This document shows, piece after piece, positions 7,343-16,188 of a stretch of 64,000 nt of DNA. Origin of the DNA: Salinispora fenicalii (lineage in GTDB: Bacteria; Actinomycetota; Actinomycetes; Mycobacteriales; Micromonosporaceae); assembly GCF_000514815.1 (NCBI RefSeq), contig NZ_KI911471.1, forward strand, positions 373,062 to 437,061, in the 5' to 3' direction. How positions within the stretch are numbered: position 1 is the stretch's first letter; each line of letters starts with the position of its first letter. Under the pieces are notes generated by a model. It was not told the origin of the DNA and did not search any database. It saw only the letters and a program-made list of their open reading frames with translations. The translations under genes were made by a program, and so were the position numbers.

Positions 7343-8974
7343 TCAGGAGTGCGCGGCGAGGAACCGGTCCATGCAGCGTTCGGCGTTGGCGGTGATGGTC
7401 AGGGAGGGGTTGGCCAGGCAGGCCGTACCCGGCAGGATTGATCCGTCGATGCAGAAGAGGTTGGGGTAATCGACGCAACGACCGTCGAAGTCGGTGGCCT
7501 TGCCCATGACCATGCCGCCCAACGGGTGCCAGGTGTTCGCCGCGCCGAGCCCGGTGCCGACACCCCGGGCGTAGGTTGGCAGACCGTGCAGGAGGTACCC
7601 CTTGCGGCCCTCGGTCTCCCACCACAGTCGGGTAACCAGGTTGACCGCCGCCTTCTCGGAGGTGGTCTCCAGCACCCCGTACGGCCAGTGCACCTTCCCG
7701 GTCCCGGTATCCGGGTCGTAGCGAATCTCGCCTCGTTCCGGAGTCATACTGGTTACCAGGTGGGCCGTGGTACGTGGCATCCAGCGGGGGACCGGTGCCG
7801 CCTCCCACGCCATCGAGGTGGGCGCGTACGGGTTGTCCTCGTCGATGTACTTGACGTTGCCCGGACCACCCTGGGCGTAGCCGACGTCCTTTCGCAGGTT
7901 GATCCGGGTTACCAGGAAGTCGCCGTTGTTGCCCCAGCCCTTGCCCACCTCCTGGTTGACCAGGCGGGGAAGCCCGCCCCTGGCCCGGGAGGTGAGCAGC
8001 AGCGAGGTGGTGTAGACGGAGCCGGCCGCCATGAACAGGTAGTCACAGACGAAGGTCTTGGTGGACAGGACCGTGCCGTGCTCGTCGATTTGGCGGCACC
8101 GGATTTCGAACTTGTCCTGGCCGGACACCTCATGAATTTCGGTGACCTCGTGCAACGCCAGTGTGGTCACGTTGCCGGTCGCAGTGGCCCAGGCGAGGTA
8201 GTTGCGGTCCACGCTGTTCTTCGCCCCGGAGTTGCTGCCGTACGGTCCTTCGCCGATCGTGTGGCATGGCACGGCGTCACCGGCGAGTTCGGCACGGATC
8301 ACGTCCCAGTCCACGGCGAACGGAATGGGCAGGGGGGTCTGCTTGAACTCCGACAGGTAGTTGAGCCAAGCCCGGGCTCCCCGGTAGGGGCCGGTGCTCT
8401 GCACATCATCGGGAATTGGCGTGGCGCCGAGCCGTTGCCGGGCCCGCGGCCAGTAGACATTGTTCATTTCGTCGTATCCGACCTCGCTCGGATACACCTG
8501 CTCCCACTCACTGCGCCGCGGCTGCGGTAGGAACATCCCGATGGCGAGGGAGCCGCCACCAACTCCGGTTCCGCTCAGCACCGAGATTCCATCGCCGTCG
8601 TGTCGGGCGATCAACCCAGCACGTTCCTCGATTCTTGAGCCGAGGTTGATGCCCAGTGGCGGGCGGTCCAGGAACCAGCCGCATCGCCAGTCCGGCTCAT
8701 TGATGCCGCAGAACGTGGTGCCCGAGCCGTCCACATCCCAGCGACGACCTCGCTCTAGCACGGTGGTAGCCACACCGGCCTGGCCGAGTCGGTAGGCGGC
8801 GACCGCCCCGCCGAAGCCACTGCCAATGACCACGGCGGTCTTTCCCGCCAACGCGGGTACCGGACCACCCGCCTGGGCCGCCTGCTGGCCTAGGGCGGCC
8901 CCGGCGACGGCGGCGCCGGCGCCGAGCGTGGTGGCCCGTAATAGGCCACGTCGGGAAAAGCTCGTACCTGTCAT
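7343..8974 (-). CDS. choA: Cholesterol oxidase (GMC flavoenzyme, Tat-exported)
   Basis: 543 residues. The N-terminus carries a twin-arginine signal (SFSRRGLLRATTLGAG, then AQA) followed by the FAD motif VIGSGFGGAVAAYRLG. GTGVGGGSLA and the active-site segments NTWHPLGG (His) and LANPSLTITANAERC (Asn) fit class I, non-covalent FAD cholesterol oxidases of Streptomyces and Rhodococcus. The enzyme oxidises the 3-beta-hydroxyl and isomerises to cholest-4-en-3-one, outside the cytoplasm. It has its own 190-bp upstream region with a perfect palindrome (9148-9161) but no KstR box that I can see, so its control may differ from the intracellular genes. Confidence 0.93.
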   Translation of the reverse strand: MTGTSFSRRGLLRATTLGAGAAVAGAALGQQAAQAGGPVPALAGKTAVVIGSGFGGAVAAYRLGQAGVATTVLERGRRWDVDGSGTTFCGINEPDWRCGWFLDRPPLGINLGSRIEERAGLIARHDGDGISVLSGTGVGGGSLAIGMFLPQPRRSEWEQVYPSEVGYDEMNNVYWPRARQRLGATPIPDDVQSTGPYRGARAWLNYLSEFKQTPLPIPFAVDWDVIRAELAGDAVPCHTIGEGPYGSNSGAKNSVDRNYLAWATATGNVTTLALHEVTEIHEVSGQDKFEIRCRQIDEHGTVLSTKTFVCDYLFMAAGSVYTTSLLLTSRARGGLPRLVNQEVGKGWGNNGDFLVTRINLRKDVGYAQGGPGNVKYIDEDNPYAPTSMAWEAAPVPRWMPRTTAHLVTSMTPERGEIRYDPDTGTGKVHWPYGVLETTSEKAAVNLVTRLWWETEGRKGYLLHGLPTYARGVGTGLGAANTWHPLGGMVMGKATDFDGRCVDYPNLFCIDGSILPGTACLANPSLTITANAERCMDRFLAAHS

Positions 8975-9147
8975 GCTCGGCCCCTTCAGTCGCTGGTCGT
9001 AATCGGTGTTCGAGGCCGACTGGTCGCACCGGTCTTGCCGGCCGTCCCTCGGCTCGGAACCCCCGCTGGTGGTGACTGGCGTGCATTGTTTTGGCTCAGT
9101 CGCGACGGTTGTCCACGCAGTTCGGCTCGGACGCGGTGATTCCGCTT

Positions 9148-9161
9148 ATATTCATGAATAT
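9148..9161. promoter_or_regulatory. Perfect palindrome ATATTCATGAATAT upstream of cholesterol oxidase
   Basis: A 14-bp perfect AT-rich palindrome in otherwise GC-rich DNA, between the fadE27 stop and the cholesterol oxidase start, about 175 bp from the latter. It is a plausible operator for an unidentified regulator. It does not match either KstR motif. Confidence 0.5.
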
Positions 9162-9165
9162 CAAT

Positions 9166-10320
9166 CTATTGCGTACTCTTCGCGTCGTCAACGCCTCGTG
9201 GCTCAGACCCATGGGGCAGTTGGTCGTTGCCCCCCGCGGCGAGGGCAGCCCCGATCACCCGTAGTTGGGCCGTGGCGCTACCCAACCGGAACTCGTGGTG
9301 CTTCGCGGCGAGAAAGTAGCGGTGCAGTTGGTGGTCAAGGTCGATTCCTACTCCACCGTGGAGGTGGATGGCGGTATGCGCGACCCGATGTCCGGCGTCG
9401 GCGGCCCAGAACTTGGCCGTCGCCACCTCGGTTGGGCAGGGTAGCCCTTCGGCGAGTCGCCAAGCCGCCTGCCAGAGCGTGAGCCGGATCGCCTCGACAT
9501 CGACGTACGCGTCAGCTAGCCGCTGCGCCACCGCCTGGAAGGTGCCGATCGGACGACCGAACTGGATCCGGGTGCGGACGTACTCGGCGGTCAGCTCCAG
9601 CGCCCGCTCGGTCACCCCGAGTTGGGTGGCGCAGGATCCGATCATGGCCCGGTTGGTAAGCCAGCTGGCGATGGTTCTGCCGTCCGCGACGGTGCCGAGC
9701 AGTCGGTCGTCGGGAAGGGGCACCCGGGCCAGGTCCAGCCAGCCGGCCCCCTCGCCCCCCGCCACCTGCTGCGGCTCCACGGTTACCCCGGGGTCGTCGG
9801 TGCCGACCAGGAAGACCGCGACCGTGCCATCAACCTCGGCCGGCACCAGTACCAGGTCGGCGTCCGGTGCGGCTGGCACGGTCGTCTTCGCGCCGGTCAG
9901 CACCCAGCGGCCGGTGACGCGTTCGGCCCGTACCGCACCCTCCGCGAGGGCGGCGGTCAGGATCATGGCCCCGTTTCGGGCGGGAGTAACCCAACGCGTG
10001 AGTTGTCCCTCGTCGCCGAAGGTGGCCAGGCCAGCCGCCGCGGTGACGATGCTGGACAGGTAGGGCACGGGGGCGACACTCCGACCCACCTCGACCAGGA
10101 TGCCGCACTGCGCCAGGAGACCGAGCCCGTCACCGCCCGCCCGGCGGGGCAGTGCAGCGGCGAGCACTCCCGCCGTGGCGAGTTCCTGCCAGAGCGGTCG
10201 GTCCAGGCGGATTTCCTTCGCCTCGATGTCCCGGAGCCGGTCGGCGGTGACCCGGTCGGTGAGGATCTGCCGGGTTAGCAGGGCGAGGTCGCGGTGACTT
10301 TCGTCTGGGGTGAATCTCAT
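9166..10320 (-). CDS. fadE27: Acyl-CoA dehydrogenase FadE27 (ChsE5-type subunit)
   Basis: 384 residues; ATG 10320 overlaps the fadE26 stop (ATGA). The FAD segment RIQFGRPIGTFQAVAQRLADAY and the end HLHGGVGIDLDHQLHRYFLAAK match M. tuberculosis FadE27 (Rv3505) rather than FadE28. In mycobacteria FadE26 and FadE27 (ChsE4-ChsE5) form an alpha2beta2 enzyme that desaturates the C26-oyl CoA ester of the sterol side chain, the first dehydrogenation after CYP125 and CoA ligation. It is the second gene of the leftward fadE26-fadE27 unit. Confidence 0.9.
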   Translation of the reverse strand: MRFTPDESHRDLALLTRQILTDRVTADRLRDIEAKEIRLDRPLWQELATAGVLAAALPRRAGGDGLGLLAQCGILVEVGRSVAPVPYLSSIVTAAAGLATFGDEGQLTRWVTPARNGAMILTAALAEGAVRAERVTGRWVLTGAKTTVPAAPDADLVLVPAEVDGTVAVFLVGTDDPGVTVEPQQVAGGEGAGWLDLARVPLPDDRLLGTVADGRTIASWLTNRAMIGSCATQLGVTERALELTAEYVRTRIQFGRPIGTFQAVAQRLADAYVDVEAIRLTLWQAAWRLAEGLPCPTEVATAKFWAADAGHRVAHTAIHLHGGVGIDLDHQLHRYFLAAKHHEFRLGSATAQLRVIGAALAAGGNDQLPHGSEPRGVDDAKSTQ

Positions 10321-11522
10321 GACTGCTCCTGCCGTTGACGGCGCCGGCGGGCCGCCGGCAGACCCAGGCCGACGGTGGCGATGATGTCCCGCTGCACCTC
10401 GTTCGTGCCGCCGCCGAAGGTGAGGATCAGGGCGGAGCGGTGCAGCCGCTCCACTCGTCCGCGTAGCAGGGCGCCGCGGGACCCCTGCCGCACCGACGCG
10501 TTCGTGCCGAGCACCTCCATGAGCAGCCGGTACGCCTCGATGGCGAACTCGGTGCCGTAAACCTTGGTCGCCGAGGCGGCGGCCGGGTCGAGGCCGGTGG
10601 CGGACTCGGTGGCGAGTCGCCAGTTGTAGATCTTGAGGAATTCGGCCTTGGCGTGCACTCGAGCCAGGTGCAGTTGGACCCACTCTTGGTCGATGACCCG
10701 CTGCCCGGTTGGCAGGGTGGTGGCGAGGGCCCAGTCCCGCACCTCGCGTAACGCGTGTCGAATCGGGGCTGCCGAGGTGAGGGCGACCCGCTCGTGGTTG
10801 AGCTGGTTCGTGATCAGCGGCCAGCCCTGATTCTCCGCGCCGACCAGGGCGGAGCGCGGCACCCGGACATCTGCGTAGTAAGTGGCGCTGGTGGTTGGTC
10901 CCGCGACCGTACGCACGGGAGTCCAGGAGAAGCCGCTCGCGTCGGTGGGCACGATGAGGATGGAGAGGCCTTCGTGCTGGGGTGCCTCCGGGTCGGTGCG
11001 GCAGGCCAGCCAGACGTAGTCCGCGTACTGGATGAGGCTGGTCCACATCTTCTGACCGTTGATCACATAGGTCTCACCGTCGCGGACTGCGGTGGTGCGT
11101 AGGGCCGCCAGATCGGTGCCCGCCTCCGGCTCGGAGTAGCCGATCGAGAAGTGCAGCTCACCGGCGGCGATCCGGGGCAGGTAGTCGGTGCGTTGCTGCT
11201 CGGTGCCGAAGCGCATCAGCGTCGGCCCGATCGTGTTGATGGTCAGGAACGGAACCGGCACCCCCGCGACAGCCGCCTCGTCGGTGAAGATGAGCTGATC
11301 CAGCATGGACCGGTCGCTGCCGCCGTACTCCCGGGGCCAGCCGAGTGTCAGCCAGCCATCCCGGCCCAGGCGTCGCACGACGTCCCGGTAGACCGTGCCA
11401 TCGCCGTATTCGCCGCCGGTCATCGCGAGCGCCTCGCGGACCTCCGGGTTCATCAGCTCCGCGAAGTATGCCCGCAGCTCAGAACGAAGTTGTTGCTGAT
11501 CGACCGAGTAGGTGAGGTACAT
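10317..11522 (-). CDS. fadE26: Acyl-CoA dehydrogenase FadE26 (ChsE4-type subunit)
   Basis: 401 residues. GRDGWLTLGWPREYGG, DQLIFTDEAAVAGVPVPFL, HFSIGYSEPEAGTDLA, GQKMWTSLIQYADYVWLA and LILTFGGGTNEVQRDIIA are near-identical to Rv3504 (FadE26/ChsE4) and less like FadE29. It partners FadE27. ATG 11522 is preferred; an in-frame ATG at 11564 would place the start upstream of the KstR box, inside the fadA6 promoter. The operon starts at the divergent promoter shared with fadA6, with a single exact KstR box at 11547-11560. Confidence 0.92.
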   Translation of the reverse strand: MYLTYSVDQQQLRSELRAYFAELMNPEVREALAMTGGEYGDGTVYRDVVRRLGRDGWLTLGWPREYGGSDRSMLDQLIFTDEAAVAGVPVPFLTINTIGPTLMRFGTEQQRTDYLPRIAAGELHFSIGYSEPEAGTDLAALRTTAVRDGETYVINGQKMWTSLIQYADYVWLACRTDPEAPQHEGLSILIVPTDASGFSWTPVRTVAGPTTSATYYADVRVPRSALVGAENQGWPLITNQLNHERVALTSAAPIRHALREVRDWALATTLPTGQRVIDQEWVQLHLARVHAKAEFLKIYNWRLATESATGLDPAAASATKVYGTEFAIEAYRLLMEVLGTNASVRQGSRGALLRGRVERLHRSALILTFGGGTNEVQRDIIATVGLGLPAARRRRQRQEQS

Positions 11523-11546
11523 GGCGCTGCCCCGTTCGGCTAGATT

Positions 11547-11560
11547 TAGAACGTGTTCTA
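11547..11560. promoter_or_regulatory. KstR operator in the fadE26/fadA6 divergent promoter
   Basis: TAGAACGTGTTCTA is a perfect palindrome and an exact match to TnnAACnnGTTnnA. It lies 24 bp from the fadE26 start and 20 bp from the fadA6 start, so one bound dimer could block both directions. Confidence 0.8.
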
Positions 11561-11580
11561 GCATACTGGAGGAGGCGACA

Positions 11581-12714
11581 ATGAGCGAGGCGTACCTTGT
11601 CGACGCGGTGCGCAGCCCGGTGGGGCGGCGCGGTGGTGGGCTGGCCGGGGTGCACCCCGCAGACCTTGGCGGTCAGGTCATCGCGGCCCTGTTAGACCGA
11701 GTGGGGGTTGATCCGGCGGCGGTTGATGACGTCGTCTTCGGCTGCGTGGACACTGTGGGCCCCCAGTCCGGTGACATCGCCCGGACCTGTTGGCTGGCGG
11801 CCGGCCTCCCGGAGGACGTGCCCGGAGTGACCGTCGACCGACAGTGTGGCTCGTCCCAGCAGGCGGTGCACTTCGCTGCCCAGGCTGTCCTGGCCGGCAC
11901 GGCGGACCTCGTGGTCGCCGGTGGGGTTCAGAGCATGAGTCAAGTGCCGATCGCGAGTGCGATGGCCCCGCACGGCCCGTACGCCGGCTCCGTCGGATGG
12001 GCGGCTCGCTATGGCGAGGAAGAGATCTCCCAGTTCCGCAGCGCAGACCTCATCGCCGCCCGGTGGGGGATCACTCGTCCTGAGATGGAGCAGTATGCGT
12101 TGCGTAGTCACGAGCGGGCGGTCCGCGCCCGGGAAGCGGGCCGGTTCGCCGCTGAGATTGTGCCCTGCGCGGGCTGCACGGTCGACGAGTGCCCGCGACC
12201 GGATACCTCCCTGGCGGCGATGGCCACCCTTGCTCCACTACGTCCCGACGGGACAACCACCGCGGCCCTCGCCAGCCAACTCGCCGACGCGGCCAGCGTT
12301 GTGCTGGTCGCCTCCGAGCGGGGACTACGGGTGCATGGGCTGTCGCCCCGGGCCCGCGTCCACCACCTCAGCGCCCGGGGCGACGATCCAGTGCTGATGC
12401 TGACCGCGCCGATTCGGGCAACCGAGGTCGCGCTGCGGCGGGCCGGCATGACGCTCGACCAGATTGACCTGATCGAGATCAACGAGGCGTTCGCCAGTGT
12501 GGTGCTTGCCTGGCTGCGCGAAACCGGTGCGGATCCGGATCGGGTCAATGTCAATGGCGGGGCGATCGCCCTTGGGCATCCGCTCGGCGCGACCGGCGCG
12601 CGACTGATGACCACCCTGCTGCACGAGCTGGACCGCACCGGCGGCCGGTACGGGTTGCAGACGATGTGCGAGGGGGGCGGCCAGGCGAACGTCACTGTTG
12701 TGGAGCGGCTGTAA
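11581..12714 (+). CDS. fadA6: Acetyl-CoA acetyltransferase FadA6 (ring C/D thiolase)
   Basis: 377 residues, ATG 11581 behind GGAGGAGG. Thiolase motifs: Cys89 in VTVDRQCGSSQQAVH, EINEAFASVVLAW, GGAIALGHPLGATGARL and GLQTMCEGGGQANVTVVERL. The last block and ISQFRSADLIAARW match Rv3556c (FadA6). FadA6 thiolyses the dicarboxylic CoA ester that results after IpdAB opens ring C. In mycobacteria fadA6 belongs to the KstR2 regulon, but here the adjacent box is KstR-type. The 3' end overlaps the convergent ipdC by 23 bp. Confidence 0.93.
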   Translation: MSEAYLVDAVRSPVGRRGGGLAGVHPADLGGQVIAALLDRVGVDPAAVDDVVFGCVDTVGPQSGDIARTCWLAAGLPEDVPGVTVDRQCGSSQQAVHFAAQAVLAGTADLVVAGGVQSMSQVPIASAMAPHGPYAGSVGWAARYGEEEISQFRSADLIAARWGITRPEMEQYALRSHERAVRAREAGRFAAEIVPCAGCTVDECPRPDTSLAAMATLAPLRPDGTTTAALASQLADAASVVLVASERGLRVHGLSPRARVHHLSARGDDPVLMLTAPIRATEVALRRAGMTLDQIDLIEINEAFASVVLAWLRETGADPDRVNVNGGAIALGHPLGATGARLMTTLLHELDRTGGRYGLQTMCEGGGQANVTVVERL

Positions 12715-13759
12715 GCCGGGAAAGGCAGCCCTCTGCCTCGACCACGATTCGGTCGATGAGCTCCACACACGAGGGGAGATCGTTGATCAGTCCCACCACC
12801 TGGCCGGCAGACATCACTCCGAGGTCGGCTCGGCCGTCCACCATCGCCGCCCGGAGGAGGACCGGGGTGTTGGCGGCCATCAGCGTCTGGGACCAGGAGA
12901 GCTCACGACCGCGTCGGGCGGCGAAGCCGTCCCGGATCAGCGTTGGCCAGGGCATTTCGGTGTGTCGGCGCAGCGCGAGGACCCGACCGAGCGAATTGAT
13001 CAGGGTGCTGATCCGTCCCGATCGTTCGAGCCGGTCAACGAACCGCGTCCGGAGAACCCGGTGCGGTACGCCATCGACCTGTGTGGTGACCACCGTGTCG
13101 GTAGGGCCGCTGTCGAGATAGGTCTGTTTCACCGCTGACCCGACCGGGCTGTCACTGGTCAACAGGAATCGGGTACCCATGGCGATTCCCGCCGCGCCGT
13201 AGGCGAGGGCCGAGACCAGGCCGCGACCGTCGAAGAAGCCGCCGGCCGCGACCACCGGAATGTCGACCGCGTCCACCACCTGGGGGAGGAGCAGGCTGGT
13301 GGGGACCGTTCCCGTGTGCCCACCACCCTCGCCCCCCTGGACCAGGACGGCGTCCGCGCCCCAGGCGGCCACCTTCTCCGCATGCCGGAGGGCGCCGACC
13401 GACGGGATGGTGATCACCCCGGCGTCGCGGAGTCGGCTGATGAGGTCGCGACGCGGCGCGAGCGCGAACGAGACGACCCGGACCGACTCCGCGATGACCA
13501 ACTCGACCCGCTCCCGCACGTCCGTTGCGTCCGCGCGCAGGTTGACCCCGAACGGCGCGGAGGTACACCTGCGCACCTCGTGGATCGCCGCGCGCAACTC
13601 ATCGAGGTTCATCGTGGCTGAGGCGATGATGCCGAGACCGCCGGCCTTGGCCGTCGCCGCGGTCAACCGGGCACCGGAGACATAGCCCATGCCGGTCTGC
13701 ACGATGGGGTACTGGACGCCGACCAGCTCGGTCAGCTGGGTGTGCAGTGCTGGGTGCAT
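12692..13759 (-). CDS. ipdC: IpdC, NPD-type flavin enzyme of steroid ring C/D degradation
   Basis: 355 residues of the nitronate monooxygenase/2-nitropropane dioxygenase fold (FMN TIM barrel): PIVQTGMGYVSGARL, GGLGIIASATM, VQGGEGGGHTG and AAGGFFDGRGL. End-to-end similarity with Rv3553 (IpdC), including MAANTPVLLRA and LINDLPSCVELI, supports the name. IpdC introduces the ring double bond that lets EchA20 hydrolyse ring D. It is last in the leftward operon echA20-ipdA-ipdB-ipdC, 61 bp after ipdB, and converges on fadA6. Confidence 0.93.
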   Translation of the reverse strand: MHPALHTQLTELVGVQYPIVQTGMGYVSGARLTAATAKAGGLGIIASATMNLDELRAAIHEVRRCTSAPFGVNLRADATDVRERVELVIAESVRVVSFALAPRRDLISRLRDAGVITIPSVGALRHAEKVAAWGADAVLVQGGEGGGHTGTVPTSLLLPQVVDAVDIPVVAAGGFFDGRGLVSALAYGAAGIAMGTRFLLTSDSPVGSAVKQTYLDSGPTDTVVTTQVDGVPHRVLRTRFVDRLERSGRISTLINSLGRVLALRRHTEMPWPTLIRDGFAARRGRELSWSQTLMAANTPVLLRAAMVDGRADLGVMSAGQVVGLINDLPSCVELIDRIVVEAEGCLSRLTAAPQQ

Positions 13760-13820
13760 GGTTGACTCCCTGCTGTCGGCACCGGAGCGGGCTCGGCTTA
13801 CCGGTGAGGCGCGGCGGGAT

Positions 13821-14552
13821 TCACCGACCTAGCTCGCGATCTCGCAGCCCGGCCGGGTCCAGTTGGTCGCGGATGAGCCGCTGCTCACGATCGCTGGGGG
13901 TTCTGGTCTCCGGCAGCTCATCCGGCAGATGTAACGGGAAGCCAGTCGCGGCCACGACCTCGTCAACGCTGACGCCAGGGTGTACCGAGCGCAACCGCAT
14001 CCCGCGATCCGCTGACTGGAAGTCGAGGACCGCCAGGTCCGTCACCACCACGCGGATTTCGTGGAACCGGTTGCCCGGGGAACCGAGGACGGCGGCCCGG
14101 TCGTAGCCGATGCCGCAGATCAGGTCGACCCGGTCCACGAAGACCCGCCGACTGTGGCGGGGCACCCAGTAACTGGTCGGGTGGTTGATGGTGTTTCCCG
14201 GGGCGCCGCGCACCCCGAGCAGCTGGGTGGTGGGTTGTGCCCAGGAGCCGATGCAGGAGATGTTCTGGTTGCCGTGCCGGTCCAGCTGGCTGGCGCCCAT
14301 CATGACGTGGCGACGGCCAGCGGCGACGATGCCGAACACCGCGCGGTAGGGAAGCCACCCCTCCGCTCCGTCGTCGCCGACCAACTCGGCCTCGCCGTCA
14401 CTGAGCACCAGGTCGGGAGCGAAGGTACGGCGAGCAAGCTCGGCGCCCAGGCGGGGGATCAGTCCCATGCCGCTGGCCAGGATCTCCCCGTCGCCACGCC
14501 ACGCCTCGGCGCAGGCGACGATGCAGACCTCGGCGCGGCTGGCCCCGGTCAC
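13821..14552 (-). CDS. ipdB: IpdB, beta subunit of the COCHEA-CoA ring hydrolase
   Basis: 243-residue class I CoA-transferase-fold protein. It has the SxGxxxxPRLG element (ILASGMGLIPRLGAELA) and the segment MMGASQLDRHGNQNIS. With IpdA it corresponds to Rv3551-Rv3552, which open ring C of the cholesterol remnant by a hydrolytic retro-Claisen reaction and do not transfer CoA. ATG 14552 overlaps the ipdA stop (ATGA). The fold is clear; the ring-hydrolase role follows from the pairing with ipdC, echA20 and ipdF. Confidence 0.92.
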   Translation of the reverse strand: MTGASRAEVCIVACAEAWRGDGEILASGMGLIPRLGAELARRTFAPDLVLSDGEAELVGDDGAEGWLPYRAVFGIVAAGRRHVMMGASQLDRHGNQNISCIGSWAQPTTQLLGVRGAPGNTINHPTSYWVPRHSRRVFVDRVDLICGIGYDRAAVLGSPGNRFHEIRVVVTDLAVLDFQSADRGMRLRSVHPGVSVDEVVAATGFPLHLPDELPETRTPSDREQRLIRDQLDPAGLRDRELGR

Positions 14553-15391
14553 GATACGGCCCGCTGGTAGTGGGCCTCATCCCCGTCGAGGTATCGAGCC
14601 CGGAATCGGCTCCAGGCCTGTGGGCTGGCAGCGGATTTCGCGTACTCGCGCTGAAACGCCTCGTCGCGGTCGTAGTCCGGCACGCAGCTGGTGAAGTGCG
14701 CACCGTGTGGGGTCTCGATGACGCCGTTGACCATCATTCGGCTGATCAGCAGACTCTGCGCGGGACCGCCGACGCGCAGCTCGGCCGGGTCGACCAACCG
14801 TTCGCAGGAGATGAAGCTCCTGGCGGCGGCGAGGCAGAAGAGGTCGTCGAAGTACGGGTCCGGACCCAGGTACTGCCCATTGCCCTGGCGGTCGGCCCGG
14901 TTCAGGTGCACGAACGCAACATCCAGGGTGAGGGCCGGCATCGCCACCAGCTCCTCACCGTCGGAGTAGGGGGACCGCACCGTACGGAGTTCGGGGTTGA
15001 CTCGCAGGACATCGGAGCCCAGCCCGGCGCGGATCGGCAGGTAGGGAAGTCGCCGCGCGGCGGCGAGCAGCCCCCAGTGCAGCATTCCCTCGTCCAGCTC
15101 GGTCAGCTCGATGGCGCCCAGCTGTCGGGCTCGTCGAAAGTGGGGTTCGAGGGCGATGCTGTCGAGGGAGACGAAACCGGTCACCACTCGCCGCACCCGC
15201 CCCGCCGCCACCAACAGGCCGACATCAGGTCCGCCATAGGAGACGACGGTGAGATCCGTCAGGGCGGACCGGGCGATGGCCCGGACCAGCGCCATCGGTT
15301 TACGTCGTGATCCCCAACCTCCGATGCCGACTGTCATGCCGGAGCGTAACTCGCCGACTACCTCCGCGATGCTCATCACCTTGTCGGCCAT
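14549..15391 (-). CDS. ipdA: IpdA, alpha subunit of the COCHEA-CoA ring hydrolase
   Basis: 280 residues with the CoA-transferase alpha-subunit N-terminus (MTVGIGGWGSRRKPMALVRA). The ELDEGM segment contains Glu101, the position where the catalytic Glu of mycobacterial IpdA is expected. LPYLPIRAGLGSDVL and NRADRQGNGQYLGPDPYFDD are also shared with Rv3551. It follows echA20 by 30 bp and is coupled to ipdB, forming the ring C opening enzyme. Confidence 0.92.
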   Translation of the reverse strand: MADKVMSIAEVVGELRSGMTVGIGGWGSRRKPMALVRAIARSALTDLTVVSYGGPDVGLLVAAGRVRRVVTGFVSLDSIALEPHFRRARQLGAIELTELDEGMLHWGLLAAARRLPYLPIRAGLGSDVLRVNPELRTVRSPYSDGEELVAMPALTLDVAFVHLNRADRQGNGQYLGPDPYFDDLFCLAAARSFISCERLVDPAELRVGGPAQSLLISRMMVNGVIETPHGAHFTSCVPDYDRDEAFQREYAKSAASPQAWSRFRARYLDGDEAHYQRAVS

Positions 15392-15421
15392 GGGGGCAGG
15401 CCACTCTCCTTCGTCGTCGGT

Positions 15422-16168
15422 TCAGCGCTTGCCTCGGTCGAAGAAGCTCCCTCTGGCCCGGTCGGACACGCCCGCGAGGTTCAGCTCGAAGGTGAAGCCC
15501 TGCTCGTAGCGGTAGGATCGCCGGAGGTCAATGGGGTCGATTCCGTTCAGTGACTCCTTTGCCCGGCGAATGATGACTGGGTCCTTGGCCGCGATCTCCT
15601 CGGCCACCCGGCGAGCGGTGGCGGCCAGTCGTTCCCGTGGCACCACGTCGAGCACCGAACCGAAGTCCCGCAACTCGGGTGCGGTGATCCGCCGGCAGGT
15701 GTAGACCATCGCCCGCATGAGTTGCTGTGGCACCAGTCGGGACAGGTGCGTCGCACCGCCCAACGCGCCCCGGTCCACCTCCGGTAGGCCGAAGGTGGCA
15801 TCGTCGGTGGCCACCACGATGTCGGCGCTGCCGGCGAGGCCGACGCCGCCACCGAGGCAGAAGCCGTGTATGGCCGCCACGACCGGCACCGGGCACTCGT
15901 AGATGGCGGCGAAGGCGGCAAAACAGCCCCGGTTGACGCCGATCAGCGCCGCGTGGTCGGCGCTGTGCTGGAGCTCCTTGAGGTCCACGCCGGCGCAGAA
16001 TCCTCGCCCCTCGGCGGTGAGGATTACGGCCGCCGCAGCGGGGCTGGCGGCAGCGGTCTGGATGGCATCGGCCAGCGCGAACCAGTCGTCGCTCGCCAGG
16101 GCGTTGACCGGGGGGATGGCGATGACCACCTCAATGATCCGTCCGTCGCCGCGAATGTCGATGCCCAT
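15422..16168 (-). CDS. echA20: EchA20, crotonase-family ring D hydrolase
   Basis: 248 residues from ATG 16168, with GGAGG 8 bp upstream. An in-frame ATG at 16189 would put the ribosome site inside the gene, so it is rejected. Crotonase oxyanion motifs (EGRGFCAGVDLKELQ, HGFCLGGGVGLAGSADIV) and the block FGLPEVDRGALGGATHLSRLVPQ match Rv3550 (EchA20), which hydrolyses the cyclopentanone ring D of HIEC-CoA. It is the first gene of the echA20-ipdABC operon. The divergent aldehyde dehydrogenase shares its 245-bp upstream region, which has a triple repeat and two steroid-regulator boxes. Confidence 0.92.
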   Translation of the reverse strand: MGIDIRGDGRIIEVVIAIPPVNALASDDWFALADAIQTAAASPAAAAVILTAEGRGFCAGVDLKELQHSADHAALIGVNRGCFAAFAAIYECPVPVVAAIHGFCLGGGVGLAGSADIVVATDDATFGLPEVDRGALGGATHLSRLVPQQLMRAMVYTCRRITAPELRDFGSVLDVVPRERLAATARRVAEEIAAKDPVIIRRAKESLNGIDPIDLRRSYRYEQGFTFELNLAGVSDRARGSFFDRGKR

Positions 16169-16188
16169 CGTTGATGCCTCCAGATCCA

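Noticed and set aside
9166..11046. A 626-codon leftward frame spanning fadE26 and fadE27
   Set aside because: It is the fadE27 frame read through fadE26 in the wrong phase; the ATG at 10320 overlapping the fadE26 stop is the real start.
9166..11522. Assignment of the dehydrogenase pair as FadE28/FadE29
   Set aside because: Sequence blocks such as DQLIFTDEAAVAGVPVPFL and SLIQYADYVWLA match FadE26, and the partner matches FadE27. ChsH1, ChsH2 and Ltp2, which normally follow FadE28/29, are absent.
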